Assembly: GCA_041660815.1 (NCBI GenBank)
Contig: JBAZVN010000001.1
Location: 310,001 to 374,000 of the forward strand
Length of the DNA: 64,000 nt
Direction: 5' to 3'
Origin: PALSA-1006 sp041660815
GTDB lineage: Bacteria > Pseudomonadota > Gammaproteobacteria > Burkholderiales > Gallionellaceae
Shown here piece after piece: positions 1 to 8,907 of this stretch. The position numbers were made by a program, and so were the translations under genes. A model generated the notes under the pieces. The model saw only the letters and a list, made by a program, of their open reading frames with translations. It searched no databases and was not told the origin of the DNA. Every line of letters starts with the position of its first letter. Positions within the stretch are counted from its first letter, which is position 1.

Positions 1-210
1 ATACATATGCCACAGCCAATTGTCTTCTTTCACATTCCCCAGCGACGCGGCAATTCCACCCTGTGCCGCGACCGTGTGCGAACGCGTTGGAAACACTTTG
101 GATAACACCGCCACCTTTAAACCGGCTTGGGAAAGTTGTAGGGCTGCACGCATGCCGGCACCACCGGCGCCCACCACAACCACATCGAATGTTCTTTTAG
201 CAACTGTCAT
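1..210 (-). CDS. sdhA: Succinate dehydrogenase flavoprotein subunit, N-terminal part (cut by window edge)
   Basis: Only the first 70 residues are inside the window; the gene runs off the left edge. The reading shows the FAD-binding GAGGAG at residues 14-19 and the SHTVAAQGG stretch at about 44-52, whose histidine carries the covalent FAD in this family. SdhA oxidises succinate to fumarate and feeds electrons through the iron-sulfur subunit to the SdhC/SdhD anchor at the inner membrane. It follows sdhC and sdhD on the same strand, with a REP-like hairpin in the gap. The ATG at 210 is preceded by GGAG; an in-frame ATG at 222 is possible but would itself overlap that ribosome site. Confidence 0.97.
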   Translation of the reverse strand, partial: MTVAKRTFDVVVVGAGGAGMRAALQLSQAGLKVAVLSKVFPTRSHTVAAQGGIAASLGNVKEDNWLWHMY

Positions 211-221
211 TATTTTCTCCA

Positions 222-280
222 TGTAGGAGCGGGTCCTGCCCGCGATTATTTTTCATTCACGGGCAGGGCCCGCTCCTACA
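222..280. repeat. REP-like palindromic hairpin between sdhD and sdhA
   Basis: An imperfect inverted repeat with arms of about 24 bases (TGTAGGAGCGGGTCCTGCCC and its near complement ending GGCCCGCTCCTACA) around an AT-rich loop. The GTAGGAGCGGG core is like the REP sequences known from pseudomonads. It fills almost the whole sdhD-sdhA gap, so the operon transcript would carry this hairpin. A role in mRNA stability or differential expression of sdhA is inference. Confidence 0.8.
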
Positions 281-628
281 TCACATTCCCCACAATATTT
301 GCACAGACCAGATCACATACAGTATCAGGGTCAAAATGACTAACACATGAATAAGCAGTCGAACGCCGGCAGGCTTGACGTAATCCATTACGATGTCGCG
401 TACGCCGATCCAGGCGTGATAAAACACACTCAGCAAAAACAAAAGCGAAATAGAACGCATCGGATTGCCGGAAAATAATCCCGTCCAAACGTCGTAATCC
501 ACCCGGGGCTGCAGCCACAAGTACACCGCCACACCCGATGAAAATAACGCCATTAGCACGGCTGTGACGCGCTGAATTAACCAGTCTTGCAAACCAAAAT
601 GCGCGCCTGTCACCACGCGATTCAACAT
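281..628 (-). CDS. sdhD: Succinate dehydrogenase membrane anchor subunit
   Basis: A 115-residue protein with three hydrophobic segments. The motif HAWIGVRDIVMDYVK (residues 71-85) is the SdhD signature; in the family this region contacts haem b and the quinone, with D82-Y83 at the quinone site. With SdhC it anchors the succinate dehydrogenase catalytic subunits and passes electrons to ubiquinone. The ATG at 628 is chosen because it gives the family-typical N-terminus and a 7-base overlap with the end of sdhC, implying translational coupling. A longer reading from 679 would overlap sdhC much further and is unlikely. Confidence 0.94.
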   Translation of the reverse strand: MLNRVVTGAHFGLQDWLIQRVTAVLMALFSSGVAVYLWLQPRVDYDVWTGLFSGNPMRSISLLFLLSVFYHAWIGVRDIVMDYVKPAGVRLLIHVLVILTLILYVIWSVQILWGM

Positions 629-996
629 AGTTTTACTCCAATCAAAACAGTTAACAGCAAACTCACCAGCATTACCCATTTGCTGCTGGAGCGCGCCCGG
701 GCCAAGGTGGAAGTCAGATGTAAATCAATGGCCAGATAACGAATGCCCGCACAAAAATGATGCAAAAACGCCCAGAGTAAAGTCAGGCAAGCAAGCTTGC
801 TGATTGGGTGCTGCAGGACTTCCATCAGGCGGGTATAAGTTTCGATGCTGCGCAAACTATCCTGCAGCATCCATAACAAAAATGGCAGCGCTATAAACAA
901 CAGTGCACCGCTGACGCGATGCAATATCGAAACGAAACCGGCCAAAGGTAATTTAATAAGATGGATCGCGAGATGCTTCGGACGTTTTTTGATCAT
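622..996 (-). CDS. sdhC: Succinate dehydrogenase cytochrome b556 subunit
   Basis: A 124-residue three-helix membrane protein. HRVSG at residues 26-30 supplies the conserved Ser/Arg of the quinone pocket, and the HH at 79-80 followed by GIRYLAID (84-91) contains the axial haem ligand histidine. It is the first gene of the minus-strand sdh operon; sdhD overlaps its 3' end. The 208-base gap to the divergent DUF58 gene must hold the operon promoter, but I could not pick a convincing one. The ribosome site before the ATG is weak. Confidence 0.94.
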   Translation of the reverse strand: MIKKRPKHLAIHLIKLPLAGFVSILHRVSGALLFIALPFLLWMLQDSLRSIETYTRLMEVLQHPISKLACLTLLWAFLHHFCAGIRYLAIDLHLTSTLARARSSSKWVMLVSLLLTVLIGVKLC

Positions 997-1204
997 TATT
1001 TTTGACTCGCCAAAAAGAGGCGCAATCTTACACCTGAAAAAACCATTTTGCGCATTTCCCGCTTACTGCAATACTTGCGACAATCGTGCTAGCACTTAAT
1101 TTTTACTGCCGATAGCGCACTGCGCAACTTATATGTATATTTTTCGAGGCAACCTACATGCCATTCATGCATATTTACAACATATTAATTTTAAAAGATT
1201 AATT

Positions 1205-2158
1205 ATGCTAAAGCGTTTCCGCCAAAAATTTCGCAACTGGGCGTTTCGCCGCAACGTTGAGACCGGCACCATTGTGCTCAATCAGCGGCGCATCTACATT
1301 ATTCCCACATTTCAGGGATTGGGTTTTGCCGGTGTACTACTGTTAATGTTACTGGGTGATATTAACTACAATTTAAGTTTGGGCTACACGCTGACATTTT
1401 TACTCGCCACGGCAGGCGGCATGAGCATGTTTCACACGTTTCGCAACATGGCACAACTGGAAATTCATGCGGGACAGGTTGAGCCCGTATTTTCCGGCGA
1501 GCAGGCATGCTTTGTATTTCATTTCAACAATCTTGCTGGCATGCAACGCTATCAAATTCATTTGCGCGATGATGCCGGGCATGAAAGTATTTTCGATTTA
1601 CCCGCACACATCGCAACGCCGGTGACAATCGCCCTCCCCGCCACCCGGCGCGGCTGGATGGATAGTGGACGCTTAACCCTGTTCACCGAATATCCGCTGG
1701 GATTGTTTCATGCCTGGACTTATATTCACTTCAATGTCCCGTGCCTGGTTTACCCGAAACCTGCATCGTCACAAGCGCTTCCCGCCGGCAGCGCCGAATA
1801 TGGCAGCGGAAAAACACCTACCGCAGGGGATGAAGACTTTTCCGGTTTACGCAATTATGTAGCCGGGGATGCCATGCCGCGCATCGTCTGGAAAGCACTG
1901 GCACGCGAACAGGGATTGCAGGTTAAACAATTTTCGGCACAACAAGGCAATGACCTTTGGCTGGACTGGATGCAGCTGCCCGACATTGCCACCGAACGCA
2001 AACTGGAATTGCTGGCGCGCTGGGTGTTGGATGCCGAAGCACTCGGATTGCATTATGGCTTGCGCATCCCCGGACTTAACTTGGCTCCCGCGCTGGGAGC
2101 GGCGCATCGCGCTGCCTGCTTGCGCGCGCTGGCACTTTATGGCTCCGGGCAAACATGA
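1205..2158 (+). CDS. DUF58 domain protein (MoxR/TgpA-system component)
   Basis: A 317-residue protein. Two hydrophobic segments near the N-terminus (about residues 35-75) are followed by a beta-rich region and the DUF58 signature GLRNYVAGDAMPRIVWK with VKQF at about residues 212-240. DUF58 proteins usually sit beside a MoxR-type AAA ATPase and a TgpA transglutaminase. Here the transglutaminase follows with an ATGA overlap, but no MoxR gene precedes it; the upstream neighbour is the divergent sdh operon. The ATG at 1205 is preferred over an upstream in-frame ATG at 1133, which lacks a ribosome site. Function beyond family membership is unknown. Confidence 0.85.
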   Translation: MLKRFRQKFRNWAFRRNVETGTIVLNQRRIYIIPTFQGLGFAGVLLLMLLGDINYNLSLGYTLTFLLATAGGMSMFHTFRNMAQLEIHAGQVEPVFSGEQACFVFHFNNLAGMQRYQIHLRDDAGHESIFDLPAHIATPVTIALPATRRGWMDSGRLTLFTEYPLGLFHAWTYIHFNVPCLVYPKPASSQALPAGSAEYGSGKTPTAGDEDFSGLRNYVAGDAMPRIVWKALAREQGLQVKQFSAQQGNDLWLDWMQLPDIATERKLELLARWVLDAEALGLHYGLRIPGLNLAPALGAAHRAACLRALALYGSGQT

Positions 2159-4086
2159 AACTTTCCGCGCCTTTCATCTACGGTCTGATCGCCAGCATCC
2201 TGCTGGTTAGCGCCCCCCATGCGGCGCATTTGCCGTTGTGGGTAAGCACACTCAGTTTGGTCCTGCTGGCTTGGCGCGCCTATTTGTCATTTAGCGGCAA
2301 CCCTCTCCCCGCTCGCGCTTTATTGATGCTCATTACCTTAGCCTGTATTGCCGGCATTGCCCTCAATTTTCATAGCCTATTCGGACGCGAAGTCGGCGTT
2401 GCGCTGCTCATTCTTTTAGCCTCTTTAAAGCTGCTCGAATTGCGTGCCATGCGCGATGCCACCGTGCTAATTTATCTGGCCTGCTTCATTATCATTACCA
2501 ATTTTTTCTACTCGCAAAGCATCGCAACCGCCCTTTTCATGTTGCTCACTTTGCTGGTGATTTTGAGCACCTGGTTACACATGCAAACGGGTAGTTTGAC
2601 GCTCAAACCGCGCCTGCGCATTGCCGGCATTATTCTGCTGCAAGCCATTCCGTTAACGCTGGTGATTTTTGTGTTATTTCCGCGCGTACAGGGGCCGCTC
2701 TGGGGGATGCCACAAGACGCTTACGGCAGCAGCGGTCTTTCCGATAGCATGTCACCGGGAAGTTTAAGCAAACTATCCCTGTCCGATGCCGTCGCATTCC
2801 GCGTTAGCTACAACGGCAACGTTCCCGCGCGCGAGCAGATGTATTGGCGCGGTCCGGTGTTCTGGGATTTTGACGGGCGTACCTGGACGCGCGGAAAAAA
2901 CCCAATTTCACAAGCCCCGCAAATCGACCAGACCGGTGCCACCGTTGAGTATGCAGTGACGCTGGAACCGCATAACAAACCCTGGCTATTCGCTTTGGAT
3001 ATGCCCCGCTCAATCTCAATTTCACATTTTCAAACGGCAGATTTTCAAATACTAAACAAGACGTTAGTTAATTCAAGGCTACAGTATTCGGCAAGCTCTT
3101 GGTTAAGCTACCGCGCCAATCCGCAGGAGACAGAACTGCAAAAACAACGCGCCCTCACGCTGCCAATTGCATACAACCCGAGGACACACCAACTTGCCGC
3201 ACAGTGGCGTGCGCAGCACGTTGATGATGCGGCTATCGTTCAGGCCGCTCTCAATCACTTCAATCGCAATGAATTTTCCTACACACTGGAACCTCCCCCA
3301 CTGGGCATCAATAGTGTGGATGATTTTTTGTTTATTACGCGCCAGGGTTTTTGCGAGTATTACGCTTCCAGCTTTGTGTTTTTAATGCGCGCAGCAGGCA
3401 TTCCGGCACGGGTAGTCACCGGCTATCAGGGCGGTGAATACAATGCGCTGGGAGACTACTATATTCTGCGTCAATCCGATGCCCATGCCTGGGCTGAGGT
3501 GTGGTTAGCCGGGCGCGGCTGGGTGCGAATTGACCCGACCGCCACAATCGCCCCCTCGCGTATTCAAAGCGGGTTAAGCGCCGCACTTTCCGACAATGCT
3601 GCTCTGCCATTTTTGGCTCGCACCCATTCAGCTTTTTTAATCAAGCTGCGCTACAATCTGGATGCACTCACCAACCAGTGGAATCAATGGGTGTTGGGCT
3701 ACAACACGGAAACGCAATTCGCCTTATTGACACGACTGGGTATGCAGGAAGTAAGCTGGCAATCCATGTCGGCCTACATGATGCTGGGCACGTCCATTCT
3801 GGTCGGAATTTTTAGTTTTATGATGCTGCGTAAATTAAGACGAGGCAGCCCAGATACCGTACAAATTTACTATCTAAAATTTTGCAGGAAGCTGGCCAAG
3901 CAGGGTGTCATACGCGCGGCGCATGAAGGTGCTCAAGATTTCGCACAACGCGCAACACGTCTGAAACCTGAATTAGCCGCCGGTATTGCTGACATTACCG
4001 GACAATACATTGCCCTGCGCTATCAAAATTTGCCGGATAGCAATGCCCTGAAAACTTTTAAGCAGTCGGTGCGAAAATTCGATTAA
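2155..4086 (+). CDS. tgpA: Membrane-anchored transglutaminase-like protein (TgpA family, DUF3488)
   Basis: A 643-residue inner-membrane protein. An N-terminal block of five or six hydrophobic helices (DUF3488, about residues 1-190) is followed by a large extracytoplasmic part with a transglutaminase-like core, another membrane helix near residues 545-565, and a short C-terminal tail (DUF4129 type). The catalytic triad is visible as Cys400 in QGFCEYYAS, His444 in SDAHAWAEVW and Asp460 in RIDPTA. Pseudomonas TgpA is an essential periplasmic transglutaminase; the substrate is unknown. The start codon overlaps the DUF58 stop (ATGA), so the two are co-translated. Confidence 0.9.
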   Translation: MKLSAPFIYGLIASILLVSAPHAAHLPLWVSTLSLVLLAWRAYLSFSGNPLPARALLMLITLACIAGIALNFHSLFGREVGVALLILLASLKLLELRAMRDATVLIYLACFIIITNFFYSQSIATALFMLLTLLVILSTWLHMQTGSLTLKPRLRIAGIILLQAIPLTLVIFVLFPRVQGPLWGMPQDAYGSSGLSDSMSPGSLSKLSLSDAVAFRVSYNGNVPAREQMYWRGPVFWDFDGRTWTRGKNPISQAPQIDQTGATVEYAVTLEPHNKPWLFALDMPRSISISHFQTADFQILNKTLVNSRLQYSASSWLSYRANPQETELQKQRALTLPIAYNPRTHQLAAQWRAQHVDDAAIVQAALNHFNRNEFSYTLEPPPLGINSVDDFLFITRQGFCEYYASSFVFLMRAAGIPARVVTGYQGGEYNALGDYYILRQSDAHAWAEVWLAGRGWVRIDPTATIAPSRIQSGLSAALSDNAALPFLARTHSAFLIKLRYNLDALTNQWNQWVLGYNTETQFALLTRLGMQEVSWQSMSAYMMLGTSILVGIFSFMMLRKLRRGSPDTVQIYYLKFCRKLAKQGVIRAAHEGAQDFAQRATRLKPELAAGIADITGQYIALRYQNLPDSNALKTFKQSVRKFD

Positions 4087-4204
4087 AAATTCTCTACCAT
4101 CACCTATCGGTAAAAATCTGCACTTATCGGCGACACATTGAAGTTTCTAGCTTGCGCATTTTTATAGGATAATCCGCGCCAATTCAATTTCCACCCGGAA
4201 CATC

Positions 4205-4666
4205 ATGCAAATCACCCGCCGCCTTGAGTTCGATGCCGGCCATCGAATTCCCAACCACACCAGCCAGTGCAAGCATTTGCACGGCCATCGTTATGCGATC
4301 GAAATTACCCTGTCGGGCAAGGTGATCACCATTGAAGGCGCTTCCGAACAGGGCATGGTGATGGACTTTTCGGATGTTAAACGTATCGCCAAGCAACAGG
4401 TGGTTGATGTCTGGGATCATGCTTTTCTGGTGTATTACGGGGACCGGGTTGTCTTGGATTTTTTACGCACCTTGCCCGAACATAAGACCGTGGTACTGAA
4501 TGTTATTCCCACGGCAGAGAATCTGGCCAAAGTTGCCTTTGAACTGCTGGACAATGCCTACACCGATGTGTTCAAAAATGATCTGCGACTGGAGCGGGTG
4601 CGTCTGTATGAAACGCCAAACAACTGGGCGGATTATTCACGCCCTCCTCTTTCAGGTATTAATTAG
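4205..4666 (+). CDS. queD: 6-carboxy-5,6,7,8-tetrahydropterin synthase
   Basis: A 153-residue cytosolic enzyme that converts dihydroneopterin triphosphate to 6-carboxytetrahydropterin in the queuosine/7-deazaguanine pathway. Zinc ligands are His13 and the HGH pair His26/His28, and Cys22 in CKHLHGHRY is the family catalytic cysteine. It is slightly longer than the usual 120-150 residues. The other queuosine genes are not in the window. The 118 bases upstream are AT-rich (TAGGATAAT at about 4165) and may hold a promoter, but I cannot place a -35 with confidence. Confidence 0.92.
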   Translation: MQITRRLEFDAGHRIPNHTSQCKHLHGHRYAIEITLSGKVITIEGASEQGMVMDFSDVKRIAKQQVVDVWDHAFLVYYGDRVVLDFLRTLPEHKTVVLNVIPTAENLAKVAFELLDNAYTDVFKNDLRLERVRLYETPNNWADYSRPPLSGIN

Positions 4667-4703
4667 TCTGCAGCGATTTGGATTTAATTAACGAGTCCCG
4701 CAC

Positions 4704-5681
4704 ATGATCGCCTACCTGATTCGCCGCATTCTCTACGCACTGCCGATTCTCATCGGCGTGAATCTGCTGACCTTCGCGTTATTTTTTGTGGTGAACACAC
4801 CGGACGATATGGCGCGCATGCAGTTGGGGGTCAAGCGCGTTACTGTCGACGCTATCGACAAATGGAAACAGCATCATGGATATGACAAGCCATTGTTTTA
4901 TAACAATAATTTATCAATCCCGCAGAGCATAACCAACACCATTTTCTTCGATAAATCAGCTCGCATGTTTTTGCTGGACTTTGGTTTTTCGGATGACGGG
5001 CGCAATATCTCCCGCGAAATTCAAACCCGCATGCTGCCCAGTCTCGCCATTGCGTTACCCACTTTTTTTATCGGCCTGCTGTTGTATGTAACCTTTGCTT
5101 TACTCATGACGATGTTTCGTGCCACCGCACTGGACATCGCAGGGGTGGCGCTGTGTGTGATGTTGATGTCAATTTCCAGCTTGTTTTACATTATCGGCGG
5201 ACAATTTATTGCCAGTAAATTATGGCATTGGGTACCCATTTCCGGTTATGCCGGCGGTCTGGACGGCATCCGTTTTATTGTGTTACCGGTGTTAATCGGT
5301 GTGGCAGGCGGAGTCGGTGCCAGCAGTCGCTGGTATCGCACCATTTTTCTGGAAGAAATGGGCAAGGACTATGTGCGCACCGCACGTGCCAAGGGCTTGT
5401 CCGAGTTGCGCGTATTGTTCAAGCATGTATTAAAAAATGCCATGATCCCCATCTTGACCGGCGTTGTAGTGGTCATTCCCCTGCTGTTTATGGGCAGTCT
5501 GCTTACCGAATCCTTTTTCGGCATTCCCGGTCTGGGCAGTTACACCATCGACGCGATTAATGCACAGGATTTTGGCGTGGTGCGCGCCATGGTATTTTTA
5601 GGTTCTCTGCTGTACATCCTGGGACTGATCCTGACCGATCTCTCCTATACCGTGGTTGATCCGCGCGTGAGGTTTCAATGA
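4704..5681 (+). CDS. ABC transporter permease, DppB/OppB type
   Basis: A 325-residue inner-membrane protein with about six helices. The N-terminal IRRILYALPILIGVNLLTF is the DppB/OppB signature and the EAA-type cytoplasmic loop is seen as GKDYVRTARAKGLSE followed by FKHVLKNAMIP. The C-terminus ends in LSYTVVDPRVRFQ as in the family. Such permeases form a heterodimeric channel for peptides, nickel or other small solutes. The stop overlaps the next permease (ATGA). No ATPase or periplasmic binding protein is adjacent, so the substrate cannot be inferred. Confidence 0.88.
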   Translation: MIAYLIRRILYALPILIGVNLLTFALFFVVNTPDDMARMQLGVKRVTVDAIDKWKQHHGYDKPLFYNNNLSIPQSITNTIFFDKSARMFLLDFGFSDDGRNISREIQTRMLPSLAIALPTFFIGLLLYVTFALLMTMFRATALDIAGVALCVMLMSISSLFYIIGGQFIASKLWHWVPISGYAGGLDGIRFIVLPVLIGVAGGVGASSRWYRTIFLEEMGKDYVRTARAKGLSELRVLFKHVLKNAMIPILTGVVVVIPLLFMGSLLTESFFGIPGLGSYTIDAINAQDFGVVRAMVFLGSLLYILGLILTDLSYTVVDPRVRFQ

Positions 5682-7126
5682 GTTTCCTGCCGGTTATTTT
5701 ATGGACGGATGCCATGGTACTTTTGCTCATCGCGGTGGGCATCACAGGCGCCGTCTGGATTCGCCGCCGACCACATTTGGTGCTGCCGTGGACACGCGTT
5801 GGCAGAAGCCGCATCGGCATGGTGTCACTACTGATGCTGTCACTGTTTGTGCTGATCGGCATTCTGGACTCACTGCATTTTCGCGACGCCTTACCCGAAA
5901 AAAACAACGGGCAAACGGTTTACGCTCCCGAAGTATTGAGTGTTTTCGACATCATGGTGCAAGGCCTGCGCACGCGCACCGAAAAAACCTATTCGGCGCC
6001 CATGGCTACGCATTTATATGCCAAAGAAAGTATCGAAATAGCGGCAGGCAAGCAAATTCGCGACTATCCGCGCCTAACTTATGGGGGGGCACATTTGCAA
6101 AATCCGCAAGCCGAATGGAAGACCGATGTGGTGCAGCGCGGCAGCATCGGAGCCCTTTTCGGACTGCTACTGGGCGGCTTGATTATTGTGGCTTTAAAGC
6201 AAGCCAAGCGACGGATGATCAAGGTGGAGCGACGCAACACGCCCCGTGAAAATTCTCAAGCTTCGAGCGACCATCACGTCTTTATTAATCGGCGCAAAAA
6301 TCATTCCCGACTCAACAAATCGATCATTATCGCGGTGTTGCTATTGGCGATGCTGATCGGCGCCGTGGCCAATCTGGCGAGCGTTTATCATGTGCTGGGC
6401 ACCGATAAAGTCGGGCAGGATGTTTTATACCTGTCCCTCAAAAGCATCCGCACCGGCTTGGTGATCGGCACCGTAACCACCCTGGTGATGTTGCCGTTTG
6501 CGCTACTGTTCGGCATCGCTGCGGGCTACCTGCGCGGCTGGGTTGACGATGTCATTCAGTACGTTTACACCGTGCTGAGCTCCATTCCCAGCGTGCTCCT
6601 TATTGCCGCAGCGGTATTGATGATGCAGGTATTAATCGAAAAACATGCCGACTGGTTTACCACTTCTGCCGAGCGCGCCGATGTGCGCTTGCTATGCCTG
6701 TGTTTTATTTTGGGCGTAACCAGTTGGACCGGACTATGCCGCTTGTTACGCGGTGAAACACTCAAATTGCGCGAGCTTGAATATATTCAGGCTGCGCAAG
6801 CTTTCGGCGTTTCGTCCTGGCGTATTCTGACGCGCCACATTGTGCCCAACGTGATGCACATTGTATTGATTGCCGTGGTGATGGAATTCAGCGCACTGGT
6901 GTTGGCGGAAGCGGTGCTTTCTTATGTGGGCGTAGGCGTGGATCCCTCCACCATCAGTTTCGGCACGCTCATCAATGCCGCCAGAATGGAAATGGGACGT
7001 GAGCCGATGGTATGGTGGACTTTGGCCGCAGCGTTCAGTTTTATGCTGGTACTGGTGCTGGCCGCCAACCTGTTTGCCGATGCCGTGCGCGACGCATTCG
7101 ATCCTAGGTTAAGTCGCAGCGAATAG
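5678..7126 (+). CDS. ABC transporter permease, DppC/OppC type, with enlarged N-terminal region
   Basis: A 482-residue protein whose C-terminal about 270 residues are an ordinary DppC-type permease: HVLGTDKVGQDVL, an EAA loop with EYIQAAQAFGVSSWRILTRHIVPN, and a C-terminal FADAVRDAFDPRL. The usual DppC is about 300 residues. Here an additional N-terminal helix, a periplasmic-looking segment (about residues 75-150) with YGGAHLQNP, another helix (155-172) and a charged linker rich in R, K and H precede the core. It is translated together with the DppB-type permease. Its ATPase and binding protein must be encoded elsewhere. Confidence 0.85.
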   Translation: MSFLPVILWTDAMVLLLIAVGITGAVWIRRRPHLVLPWTRVGRSRIGMVSLLMLSLFVLIGILDSLHFRDALPEKNNGQTVYAPEVLSVFDIMVQGLRTRTEKTYSAPMATHLYAKESIEIAAGKQIRDYPRLTYGGAHLQNPQAEWKTDVVQRGSIGALFGLLLGGLIIVALKQAKRRMIKVERRNTPRENSQASSDHHVFINRRKNHSRLNKSIIIAVLLLAMLIGAVANLASVYHVLGTDKVGQDVLYLSLKSIRTGLVIGTVTTLVMLPFALLFGIAAGYLRGWVDDVIQYVYTVLSSIPSVLLIAAAVLMMQVLIEKHADWFTTSAERADVRLLCLCFILGVTSWTGLCRLLRGETLKLRELEYIQAAQAFGVSSWRILTRHIVPNVMHIVLIAVVMEFSALVLAEAVLSYVGVGVDPSTISFGTLINAARMEMGREPMVWWTLAAAFSFMLVLVLAANLFADAVRDAFDPRLSRSE

Positions 7127-7159
7127 CCATCCGGCAAAATTTATTGATAAGATGCGCCC

Positions 7160-8356
7160 ATGACTAAATCATCAAAACATATCCTGCTCGGCATCACCGG
7201 CGGCATCGCGGCTTATAAGGCTGCCGAGTTGGCGCGCCTGCTGATTAAACACGGGTACTCGGTACAAGTTGCCATGACCGAAGCGGCGACTCAGTTCATC
7301 ACCCCGCTCACGCTGCAAACACTTACCGGCCATCCCGTTTTATTGAATCAATGGCAAAACGAAACAGGGATTACTCACATCAACGCGAGCCGCCGCGCCG
7401 ATGCTATTTTAATTGCACCGGCAACCGCCGACTTTATCGCCAAATTGGCGCACGGCTTGGCGGACGACCTCCTCTCAACACTGTGTTTGGCGCGCGATTG
7501 TCCGCTGCTAATCGCCCCGGCAATGAATAAGCAAATGTGGTCAAACGCGGCGACGCAACGCAATGCTCAACAACTGGCCGCAGACGGCGTGATTGTGCTC
7601 GGGCCGGAAAACGGCATGCAGGCCTGCGGCGAAGAAGGCCTCGGGCGGATGCGAGAAGTTCAAACATTGTGCGATGACCTGCAAGCCTGGCTAGACCTTT
7701 CTGCACAATCTTACACACTAAAGGGCGTCAAAGTATTGCTCACCGCCGGCCCGACTTATGAGGCGATTGACGCGGTGCGCGGCATCACCAATCGCAGCAG
7801 CGGTAAAATGGGTTATGCCATCGCGCAGGCCGCCCGGGAATTGGGCGCTGAGGTCACCTTAATTTCCGGTCCCACGGCGCTGCCTCGCCCGCAAGGCGTG
7901 GCCGTCCTCGGCGTGACCAGCGCCGCGCAGATGTTTACGGAAGTTGTACAACATATTGATTTAATTGATATATTTATCAGTGTCGCGGCGGTGGCGGATT
8001 ATCGCGTTGCACAGCCCAGCGAACAAAAGATTAAGAAATCCGGCGCAAATTTAACTTTGGAATTAATTCCCAATCCGGATATTTTGGCCTATGTGGCGGG
8101 CTTACCCAATGCTCCGTTCTGTGTGGGTTTTGCAGCGGAAAGTGAAAACTTGCGTGACTATGCCGAGACAAAACGACGCGCCAAAAAACTCCCTTTGCTT
8201 GCCGCCAATCTGGCACAAGACGCGATTGGTTCAGATCAAAACGAACTCATTTTGTTCGATGATACCGGCGAGCATCCGCTACCGCGTGCTGACAAGTTGA
8301 GCGTGGCGCGTAGCCTAATGCAGCACATCATAAAACTCACCCGGCAAAAGTCCTGA
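7160..8356 (+). CDS. coaBC: Bifunctional phosphopantothenoylcysteine decarboxylase / phosphopantothenate-cysteine ligase
   Basis: A 398-residue flavoprotein catalysing two steps of coenzyme A synthesis: ligation of cysteine to phosphopantothenate (C-terminal CoaB domain) and decarboxylation to phosphopantetheine (N-terminal CoaC domain). CoaC residues are visible: His73 in GITHINAS, Asn123 in PAMNKQMW and Cys156 in QACGEEG. The CoaB domain begins near residue 190 with KVLLTAGPTYEAIDAVR and contains the nucleotide-binding SSGKMGYAIA and the lysine pair KIKKS. Length is normal. It stands 33 bases behind the permease pair. Confidence 0.96.
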   Translation: MTKSSKHILLGITGGIAAYKAAELARLLIKHGYSVQVAMTEAATQFITPLTLQTLTGHPVLLNQWQNETGITHINASRRADAILIAPATADFIAKLAHGLADDLLSTLCLARDCPLLIAPAMNKQMWSNAATQRNAQQLAADGVIVLGPENGMQACGEEGLGRMREVQTLCDDLQAWLDLSAQSYTLKGVKVLLTAGPTYEAIDAVRGITNRSSGKMGYAIAQAARELGAEVTLISGPTALPRPQGVAVLGVTSAAQMFTEVVQHIDLIDIFISVAAVADYRVAQPSEQKIKKSGANLTLELIPNPDILAYVAGLPNAPFCVGFAAESENLRDYAETKRRAKKLPLLAANLAQDAIGSDQNELILFDDTGEHPLPRADKLSVARSLMQHIIKLTRQKS

Positions 8357-8365
8357 TCGCTGTTC

Positions 8366-8402
8366 AAAAAAACAAGGGAGACCGAAGTCTCCCTTGTTTT
8401 TA
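8366..8402 (-). terminator. Rho-independent terminator of the pilin gene (UUCG type)
   Basis: A perfect 12-bp stem (AACAAGGGAGAC / GTCTCCCTTGTT). Read on the minus strand the loop is C(UUCG)G and the stem is followed by seven T, so it best serves the minus-strand pilin gene ending at 8461. It also has T after the stem on the plus strand and may stop coaBC transcription too. The same 26-base core recurs at 36558-36583 behind the cytochrome-porin gene. Confidence 0.85.
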
Positions 8403-8410
8403 TTCACCTC

Positions 8411-8454
8411 GTAGGGTGCGTTTTACTCACCCTGGTGCATGAAATGCGCCCTAC
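8411..8454. repeat. Short inverted repeat between coaBC and pilin gene
   Basis: GTAGGGTGCGTTT pairs with AAATGCGCCCTAC (11 of 13 positions) around a 17-base loop. It is similar in style to dispersed GTAGGGTGCG repeats of betaproteobacterial genomes. It lies between the terminator and the end of the pilin gene; no function can be assigned. Confidence 0.6.
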
Positions 8455-8460
8455 AGATCA

Positions 8461-8907
8461 TTATTTGCAATTTGCCGCGGTCATACCCGCAATATCATAA
8501 GTAGGAGCAACATTGGAGGCTGCGGCTCCTTTATAAACTACTTTACAAGCCGTACGACCTGCATCCGGATAGACTTCAAATCCAGTAGCGCCTACTGCAG
8601 AAGAAAAATCACCCAGATCCAAAGTAGCGCCAATCCCGGCTACTGAGGAAGCAGGGTAATAATTCGCCATAACGACCGTGACTCCTTCAACTTCAACTGA
8701 ACTTGCCGGCAGATTGCCTTTCGCCAATGAAGAACCGTGCGCCATCATTGCCGCCGACTTCATTGATCCATAAATCGCGTTCATTTTTGCGACACGGGCA
8801 TCACCGGACAAATCACTAAATTTTGGCAAAGCCGTGGCCGCCAAAATCCCCAAAATTACGATCACCACGATCAATTCGATCAGGGTAAAACCTTGTTGTT
8901 GTTTCAT
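8461..8907 (-). CDS. Type IV (MSHA-like) major pilin, prepilin with type III-like short leader
   Basis: A 148-residue prepilin. The leader MKQQQG is followed by FTLIELIVVIVILGILAATA, giving cleavage after Gly6, the conserved Glu at mature position 5 and the hydrophobic assembly helix. Two cysteines near the C-terminus (TACKVV and NCK) probably form the pilin D-loop disulfide. ATG 8907 has a strong AGGAG site; a longer reading to 8994 adds unrelated residues. It is the last gene of a minus-strand pilus locus but has its own roughly 270-base upstream region with hairpins and its own terminator, which suggests independent high expression. Confidence 0.9.
   Translation of the reverse strand: MKQQQGFTLIELIVVIVILGILAATALPKFSDLSGDARVAKMNAIYGSMKSAAMMAHGSSLAKGNLPASSVEVEGVTVVMANYYPASSVAGIGATLDLGDFSSAVGATGFEVYPDAGRTACKVVYKGAAASNVAPTYDIAGMTAANCK

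Noticed and set aside
4704..7126. Permease pair as a complete peptide transporter operon
   Set aside because: No ATPase or binding protein gene adjoins; neighbours are queD and coaBC.
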